From CAKQOE01 sp963627215 (lineage in GTDB: Bacteria; Bacillota; Clostridia; Peptostreptococcales; Anaerovoracaceae), in contig CAVGAH010000068.1 of assembly GCA_963627215.1 (NCBI GenBank), positions 1 through 10,962 of the forward strand: a stretch of 10,962 nt of DNA, in the 5' to 3' direction. Of the stretch, positions 9,301-10,962 are shown piece after piece (positions within the stretch are counted from its first letter, which is position 1; each line of letters starts with the position of its first letter). The position numbers were made by a program, and so were the translations under genes. The notes under the pieces were generated by a model that saw only the letters and a list, made by a program, of their open reading frames with translations, did not search any database and was not told where the DNA came from.

Positions 9301-9702
9301 ACATTCAGTCCAAAGACTGAAACTACAAGAGGAATGCTCATGACTATACTCGCGCGTATGTCAGGCGAGGATACATCAGGCAGCAGTCCGTGGTACAAGA
9401 AGGGGCTCGATTGGGCTGTAGCAAAGGGCGTTTCAGACGGAACTGCTCCAGAAAAGCTCATGACGAGAGAACAGCTCGCTACTATGCTTTATCGCTACGC
9501 AGGCTCGCCTGATACGAACGGCAGCCTTGCAGCGTTCAATGACGCAGGCGATGTGAGCGGATATGCTCAGACTGCTGTGAAATGGGCTGTAGAAAAGGGC
9601 ATCGTGACAGGAAAGAGTGCGAATACGCTCGATCCTAAGAGCAGTGCAACACGCGCAGAGCTTGCGGCAATGATCCAGAGGTACACGGCACTTACAGCTT
9701 AG
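3391..9702 (+). CDS. giant secreted GLUG-repeat protein with Cys-rich modules and SLH anchor
   Basis: Encodes 2103 residues. The signal peptide ends around residue 31 (core LLSFLLSLAMVMSAF, likely cleavage after SFA). Order of modules: GLUG block 1 (36-295), Cys-rich module (299-410), jelly-roll-like domain (411-548), Cys-rich module (549-630), GLUG block 2 (633-953), Cys-rich module (962-1070), GLUG block 3 (1071-1397), GLUG block 4 (1407-1817), a small beta domain (about 1828-1886), Gly-rich linker (1888-1925) and three SLH domains (1941-2103). GLUG repeats are known from large bacterial surface proteins and are expected to form right-handed beta-helices. A role as adhesin, scaffold or surface-layer component is inferred. 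No catalytic motif is visible. It shares its anchor type and probably its transcript with the upstream protease, which may process it or act beside it. The strong terminator after the stop marks the end of the unit. Confidence 0.9.
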   Translation: MKHKGRKLLSFLLSLAMVMSAFAGMPAASFADDSGWSGSGTKDDPYLISSAADLELLSSTVTAAKSYSGIFFKMTSDVTVSDWSPIGMTSSAAFKGTFDGDGHVVTINGIDPDYAVSATTYYAGLFGYLKGSVYNVTVDGKISVSKNYAYVGGIAGYFMADYSSIYILNCANRADITVTGTNSNEGGITGYMNSDYAYLYNCYNDGTITASESNSKVGGINGTANGGKRYYCINNGTVAGTPGSSYATSTECYDFTTGDVPEMTQSDIDKWNESVSKWTSADSFWNLGADGKPVPSSFCSHEPAGDGVVTEPTCTEDGYITYTCKKCGASYRTVGKLALGHDMSETVKDATCTEAGSKTEKCSRCDFEETIVIPAKGHTALEGSEKDCGAYYEYKCSECSLIYQVWKDERMRVVTYSGAEVSFSTGGTYEWVYDESGDRIKSTNQKKGKTSSISVMAVKSDTDILLSFDYEASSESKYDIFSATLDAGTSSTVKLVSDKSGNDKGSCDDIKLLAGTHTVTFNYTKDISSDKNDDTAYVKNVVITPAGGCAHRTTRTEYVSAGDGDHTVKVICTDECRQELSSENEAHKLTYTHVGGSATHKAECALCGYSAVKDCDSADYCSVCGYDKREGGALNPYIIDSVDDLKALADAVNKGQDQAGKYYRLDKDLELPGDFSPIGHFESSPVNGEYAFAGNFDGNGHSITVNITDRSGSNSRVGLFGSVRGANDAVPAVIKNLVVKGSVLVENGGSNAAGIAGRAENARIENCGNMASVTNKHETSAAAGIIGRSAGNVTVTDCFNTGSISAGLISAGIIANSDSGNGAVAVLHSYNVGALAITSSEGGNIGGIIGTAYKQLTVTDCYAGNTKNYSGLNVGGITGAISQSMTITNCFWQSSDNGPKNWYGGSSSYGVKADASIFDSYTELLGADSAKKLDDAYYKVNSFASEYPLLKWQTSDGSGNVSHTHRYTVTVTDPTCSEKGFTSYVCACGYSYIDDFTEMTAHTFGAWTADEASDQGYTHTHKCSVCDAAESAECVFRWTVTEQAKPGEPGTKKGVCVYCGREITDSYEVRFDKGSGTAKDPYIISSEAELRRLAEDVNSGLSYADTYFKMSDDITVSADTPWPAIGGKDGAFSGHFDGLGHRVTFNINSPEEDFRALFGRLSGASVERVIVAGSITGGSFTAGIAGYAKDSEISYCGNEASLTGGANHTYAQNKGPDHAYTAGIAAYATGTKISFCYNRGNITNTASADDDSRYTAGIAGEAVGSSTIRYCYNNAIIKAVDTSDNYCYTAGIAGMMWTGSLTYSYNVGKVESLAEYTGAVLGSGKSTALTGGYNYYLEGSASKGAGIDEDAANGLSAVEADALKSVDSDAGKVLESGFAADGVSGSDINNGYFILKWEKDAGFEYQPIYEISTKADLELFRNIVRTGYDYRGETVTLKNDISLNDGELSELWPGIGDVSGGHLFAGTFDAGGNEINGLVLYAMDETAGFFNAISETAVVKGLTLRGIATGYNSIVGSVAGLNYGGTIENCVSYVDITTDQQRTLNEFIGGIAGQNVGTIKNCENYGEITLYNGAMDGPAGGIAGNNEGSIVSCSNYGVITGADKTGGIAGKCEMLYAKSSDILIKDCGNYAQVRGFDYVGGIVGASFSLPVTIEGCTNKKNVTAQGDYVGGIIAYMGSGSDDNTGDITYGKAEINNCYNLGEVTSLCAPSLDADSGTTTATGYYIGGIVGRAMLRELKAVNCYNTGMVRGASDNTEELGAIAGFMTGAAENCYYRDIIPSVYGNKMADIRMRSVNMPELLGSAYKNNTGYPLLNWEISETAEEDMMTVTFSPADGDGAVTWNAAKNSSVELPANIFGGDVWKLDGKNYTPGDNFMTGVVSLTFTSGTASGSSSGGGGGTSGGSGGGGGGTSGGGASSGGSVGGGSAVTEPKPDTGNTVKKLYDDVNSSDWFNDAVNYVTEKDLMSGTGASTFSPKTETTRGMLMTILARMSGEDTSGSSPWYKKGLDWAVAKGVSDGTAPEKLMTREQLATMLYRYAGSPDTNGSLAAFNDAGDVSGYAQTAVKWAVEKGIVTGKSANTLDPKSSATRAELAAMIQRYTALTA
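3496..4275 (+). repeat. GLUG block 1
   Basis: Opens with the entry signature GSGTKDDPYLISSAADLELL and a strand ending in SPIG...FKGTFDGDGHVV. Coils then follow carrying VGGIAGYF, EGGITGYM and VGGINGTA, and turns NCANRAD, NCYNDGT and YCINNGT. It closes with SFWNLGADGKPVP instead of the YPLLKW-type ending of blocks 2 and 4. This is the shortest block in number of coils. Confidence 0.85.
4285..4620 (+). other. Cys-rich module 1 (C-x9-CxxC-x12/13-H repeats)
   Basis: Residues 299-410 hold two tandem units: PTCTEDGYITYTCKKCG ending in a Gly-His, and ATCTEAGSKTEKCSRC ending in KGH. Both have the spacing C-x9-C-x2-C-x12 or 13-H. A third degenerate unit has C-x7-CSEC. Such units recur in surface proteins of gut Firmicutes. 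Their function is not established; a small metal-binding or disulfide-stabilised spacer is an inference. Confidence 0.75.
4621..5034 (+). other. jelly-roll-like (MAM/carbohydrate-binding type) domain
   Basis: Residues about 411-548 show the recurring pattern 'LLSFDYEASSESKYDIFSA', then a Ser/Gly-rich stretch, then LLAGTHTVTFNYTKD and DDTAYVKNVVI. This SSE-x-YD / AGTHTV-x-F-x-Y-x-KD / D-x-A-x(2)-K/D-N pattern is familiar from concanavalin- or MAM-like beta-sandwiches in bacterial surface proteins. It may bind a ligand such as a glycan. That is inference; no binding residues can be assigned from sequence alone. Confidence 0.55.
5035..5280 (+). other. Cys-rich module 2
   Basis: Residues 549-630 begin CAHRTTRTEY and contain CTDEC, CALC and CSVC pairs plus extra Cys and His residues (SATHKAECALC, VKDCDSADYCSVCGYD). 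It is a different sub-type from module 1 but resembles the second half of module 3 (HTHKCSVC...AEC). Dense paired cysteines suggest metal binding or disulfides. Confidence 0.65.
5287..6249 (+). repeat. GLUG block 2
   Basis: Residues 633-953. Entry signature NPYIIDSVDDLKALADAVN, then FSPIG...FAGNFDGNGHSI. Coils carry AAGIAGRA, AAGIIGRS, SAGIIANS, IGGIIGTA and VGGITGAI, with Cys turns NCGNMAS, DCFNTGS, DCYAGN and NCFWQSS. One coil has Ser in place of Cys (HSYNVGA). It ends with the closing signature YPLLKWQ. Confidence 0.88.
6274..6600 (+). other. Cys-rich module 3
   Basis: Residues 962-1070. The first unit is PTCSEKGFTSYVCACG running to TAH, with spacing C-x9-C-x1-C-x13-H, so one residue is missing from the usual CxxC. 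A second part has HTHKCSVC, AEC and CVYCGREI. It links GLUG blocks 2 and 3. Confidence 0.7.
6601..7581 (+). repeat. GLUG block 3
   Basis: Residues 1071-1397. Entry signature GSGTAKDPYIISSEAELRRL, then WPAIG...FSGHFDGLGHRV. Coils carry FTAGIAGYA, YTAGIAAYA, YTAGIAGEA and YTAGIAGMM. The last three YTAGIA copies begin at 7048, 7150 and 7252, an exact 102-base (34-residue) spacing. Cys turns are YCGNEAS, FCYNRGN and YCYNNAI. The closing signature is YFILKWE. Confidence 0.88.
7609..8841 (+). repeat. GLUG block 4
   Basis: Residues 1407-1817. It opens with YEISTKADLELFRNIV, without the GSGT..DP entry of blocks 1 and 3, and follows block 3 directly with no Cys-rich module. It is the longest block, with coils carrying VGSVAGLN, IGGIAGQN, AGGIAGNN, TGGIAGKC, VGGIVGAS, VGGIIAYM, IGGIVGRA and LGAIAGFM. 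Its eight Cys turns include NCENYGE, SCSNYGV, NCYNLGE and NCYNTGM. It ends with YPLLNWE. Confidence 0.88.
9052..9165 (+). other. Gly-rich linker of the GLUG protein
   Basis: Residues 1888-1925 are nearly all Gly and Ser with some Thr and Ala (units SGGGGGTSGG and SGGGASSGG). The DNA is built of GGN codons with near-repeated units, a sequence type prone to slippage. It separates the small beta domain from the SLH triad. Confidence 0.85.
9211..9702 (+). other. three SLH domains of the GLUG protein, the middle one shortened
   Basis: SLH1, residues 1941-1993 (LYDDVNSSDWFNDAVNYV to TTRGMLMTILARMSG). SLH2, about 2000-2041 (PWYKKGLDWAVAKGVSDG to MTREQLATMLYRYAG); it lacks the usual F-x-D-V opening and the F-x-P stretch before the TRAE-like motif. 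SLH3, about 2047-2103 (FNDAGDVSGYAQTAVKWA to SATRAELAAMIQRY). The protein ends 10 residues after the last TRAE-type motif. Confidence 0.92.
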
Positions 9703-9756
9703 TTGGTGGACTGAAGGAATAACGATAAAAACAGGATAATATTTAACAGATAAGGG

Positions 9757-9805
9757 AACAGGATCGTTTTGTCGGGAACGGCAGAGCGGTCCTGTTTTTA
9801 TTTTT
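9757..9805 (+). terminator. rho-independent terminator of the protease/GLUG unit
   Basis: The 10-base arm AACAGGATCG (9757-9766) pairs with CGGTCCTGTT (9787-9796), with one G-U pair. Inside the loop a second stem GTCG/CGGC (9771-9774 and 9779-9782) closes a GGAA GNRA-type tetraloop. The stem is followed by TTTATTTTT (9797-9805). It lies 55 bases after the GLUG-protein stop codon. Confidence 0.88.
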
Positions 9806-9819
9806 GGAAACAGGACCGC
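9786..9819 (+). other. alternative hairpin using the terminator 3' arm
   Basis: GCGGTCCTGTTT (9786-9797) is perfectly complementary to AAACAGGACCGC (9808-9819), giving a 12-base stem with a 10-base U-rich loop. This stem is longer than the terminator stem and excludes it, because both use 9787-9796. It does not look like a terminator for the opposite strand, since no T-tract follows there. Confidence 0.7.
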
Positions 9820-9823
9820 AGTT

Positions 9824-9839
9824 CAGCCGGTGACGGCTG
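9824..9839 (+). other. small GNRA-loop hairpin
   Basis: CAGCCG and CGGCTG form a perfect 6-base stem around the tetraloop GTGA, directly after the alternative hairpin. No T-tract follows, so it is not a terminator. Its role is unknown. Confidence 0.6.
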
Positions 9840-9882
9840 CAGCTATGGAAATATTACATTGTAACTGTTATATTTGATGTTA

Positions 9883-9915
9883 TTGATTGATTACGAATGG
9901 TTTTGATTAATTACG
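9883..9915 (+). repeat. 13-base direct repeat with 20-base period upstream of the third gene
   Basis: TTGATTGATTACG (9883-9895) and TTGATTAATTACG (9903-9915) differ at one base and start exactly 20 bases apart, about two helical turns. The position about 40-75 bases upstream of the likely -35 region suits an activator or repressor site. The binding protein cannot be named from sequence. Confidence 0.55.
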
Positions 9916-9955
9916 TTTAAAAAAGAACAAATATCTGCAAAAATAAGCATAAAAA

Positions 9956-9986
9956 TAGATTTTTAGACGAAATGCTGATATATTAT
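9956..9986 (+). promoter_or_regulatory. likely promoter of the third exported-protein gene
   Basis: TGATATATT (9976-9984) fits an extended -10 element (TGn plus TATATT). A weak -35, TAGATT (9956-9961), stands 17 bases upstream. A-tracts at 9919-9924, 9939-9943 and 9951-9955 precede it and could act as UP-type or curved DNA. Predicted transcription start is near 9991, giving a leader of about 45 bases. The ribosome binding site AAGGATGGAG (10021-10030) is 7 bases before the ATG. Confidence 0.5.
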
Positions 9987-10037
9987 CAATAATAGGTTTA
10001 GTATGTTTTTAAAAGAGAAAAAGGATGGAGAACATTT

Positions 10038-10962
10038 ATGATTGAAAATGTGAGAAGAACATTTTTCAAAAGTAAAATGCGTAAGCCACTGGCTGTTTTG
10101 CTGAGCATGGCGATGATATTCACCATGTTCCCGATGACGGCTATGGCAGCTGCGTCTGATACTGTAAAAATACAGATAACAGACAGTGAGGGCAAGACCG
10201 CTACACTGGCGACATGGACGTATGACAGTGTGCATGAGACTTATACGGATAACGCTACGGGGCAGGAGCTGCCGATAGTGAAGGATCTTACTGCTGAGTC
10301 GAACCTTAAGGGAACGGTGAATGGGCAGGAGTATGATTTCAGTGACATAGGGGCGCTGGCGTATACGGGCAGCAACATGAATCCTAATGATTGCAGAGCT
10401 ATTGCGGTTGCAACAAAGGGAATAATGCTCGATGATGTGTACAGCTATGCGGGTGAGCTGCTTGATAAGAATAGTGGTACAAATGTACTGAAATCTGATT
10501 ATGTAAAGATGAAGGTAGCGTCGTCTGACAGTAGTTCTTCTCATGGCGGAGCTTCAAATGAATATACATATTCGGAGTATTGGGGTGCAGTGAAATATTA
10601 TTATCCTGCGTGGTATGATGATACGAGCACTTCTGAAGGCAGCAGCGAAGGTATAGGAAACAGGGGTATCGTTTCTGAAGCTGACCAGCAGGGCGGATGT
10701 GTCGTTCCTACGGTCCTTGCTATAAAGGGGTATCATGAAAAGGCTGCAGATGATACTGCTACAAAGGCTGCAAATAAAATAAAGGCGTTGGCAGCAAAGA
10801 GCGATACTGAAAAGGCGCTCAGGATGCTGACAGGTCAGAAGCAGGGCGGAGAAGATTTTAATGCTGATGCTAACCTCGGATTTAACAGTGTTCAGAATAT
10901 AAAGCTGATAAAATTTACACTTGATAAAACTTTTGCTGATGCAGGATTGAATGATATTACGG
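10038..10962 (+). CDS. exported protein of uncertain family, 5' part only
   Basis: The reading frame is open from the ATG at 10038 to the window edge (308 whole codons, no stop). The start is supported by AAGGATGGAG just upstream; the next ATG at 10077 has no ribosome binding site. Residues 1-38 are a signal peptide (basic start, core PLAVLLSMAMIFTMF, likely cleavage after AMA). The mature part begins with a beta-rich stretch (DTVKIQITDSEGKTATL), then a segment with DCRAIAVATKGIMLDDVYSYAG and later GGCVVPTVLAIKGYHEK. The GI-x-L-x-D(V/L)-x(3)-AG pattern followed by a YYYP segment and VP-x(2)-AIKGY resembles extracellular molybdopterin-fold or Tp47-domain-like modules in surface proteins of anaerobes. 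I hold that only as a weak likeness. No SLH or other anchor is visible, but the C-terminus is missing. It probably has its own promoter after the strong terminator. Confidence 0.85.
   Translation, partial: MIENVRRTFFKSKMRKPLAVLLSMAMIFTMFPMTAMAAASDTVKIQITDSEGKTATLATWTYDSVHETYTDNATGQELPIVKDLTAESNLKGTVNGQEYDFSDIGALAYTGSNMNPNDCRAIAVATKGIMLDDVYSYAGELLDKNSGTNVLKSDYVKMKVASSDSSSSHGGASNEYTYSEYWGAVKYYYPAWYDDTSTSEGSSEGIGNRGIVSEADQQGGCVVPTVLAIKGYHEKAADDTATKAANKIKALAAKSDTEKALRMLTGQKQGGEDFNADANLGFNSVQNIKLIKFTLDKTFADAGLNDIT

Larger units (their letters stand above)
9703..10037 (+). other. 335-base intergenic region between the GLUG protein and the third exported protein
   Basis: No coding potential is convincing here on either strand. 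The first part (9703-9840) is GC-mixed and strongly structured, with a terminator and two further hairpins. The second part (9841-10037) is AT-rich, with a direct repeat, phased A-tracts and a likely promoter for the gene starting at 10038. The sub-features are listed separately. Confidence 0.75.

Noticed and set aside
9806..9850. Riboswitch, such as the c-di-GMP-I class, in the hairpin cluster
   Set aside because: A GNRA-loop hairpin is present, but I do not see the conserved core of any riboswitch class I know, and it lies far upstream of the predicted transcription start for the next gene.
9963..10544. 193-residue open frame on the minus strand
   Set aside because: It overlaps the signal-peptide-bearing gene at 10038 and its promoter region. 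Its translation is an unusual mix rich in Arg, Ile and His with no recognisable domain.

Overview
The window looks like a surface-protein locus of a Gram-positive anaerobe of the Clostridia, most likely a gut or oral Lachnospiraceae- or Eubacterium-type organism. The grounds are Clostridia-style signal peptides, SLH (S-layer homology) anchoring triads, GLUG repeats mixed with 'TC..G...Y.C..C' modules, AGGAG-type ribosome binding sites, and frequent use of ATA for Ile and AGA/AGG for Arg. This is a reading of style and domain content, not a database identification. All genes I can support are on the + strand.

Region 1 (1-3341): possibly the last codons of an upstream gene, then a complete gene for a secreted subtilisin-type (S8) serine protease. 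It has a signal peptide, an I9-like propeptide, a catalytic domain with Asp191/His226/Asn330/Ser401, four tandem beta-rich modules of about 80-95 residues, a Gly/Ser linker and three SLH domains. Region 2 (3391-9702), 49 bases downstream and with no terminator between, encodes a 2103-residue secreted protein. It has four GLUG/beta-helix blocks separated by Cys-rich modules and one jelly-roll-like domain, then a Gly-rich linker and three SLH domains. The two genes look co-transcribed and share the same type of wall anchor.

Region 3 (9703-10037) is a 335-base intergenic region. It holds a strong intrinsic terminator whose 3' arm can also pair with a second downstream arm, a small GNRA-loop hairpin, an AT-rich stretch with a 13-base direct repeat at a 20-base period and phased A-tracts, and a likely extended -10 promoter. 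Region 4 (10038-end) is the start of a third exported protein, cut by the window edge, of uncertain family.

Taken together this is a wall-associated protease and a very large adhesin- or scaffold-like protein displayed on the same surface, followed by a separately transcribed exported protein. I see no mobile element, CRISPR array, tRNA, rRNA or defence system. Nothing here is clearly a new system. The points most worth checking are the competing hairpins and direct repeat upstream of the third gene, the cysteine ladder and the exact 34-residue repeats in the GLUG protein, and the position-matched SLH triads of the two genes.
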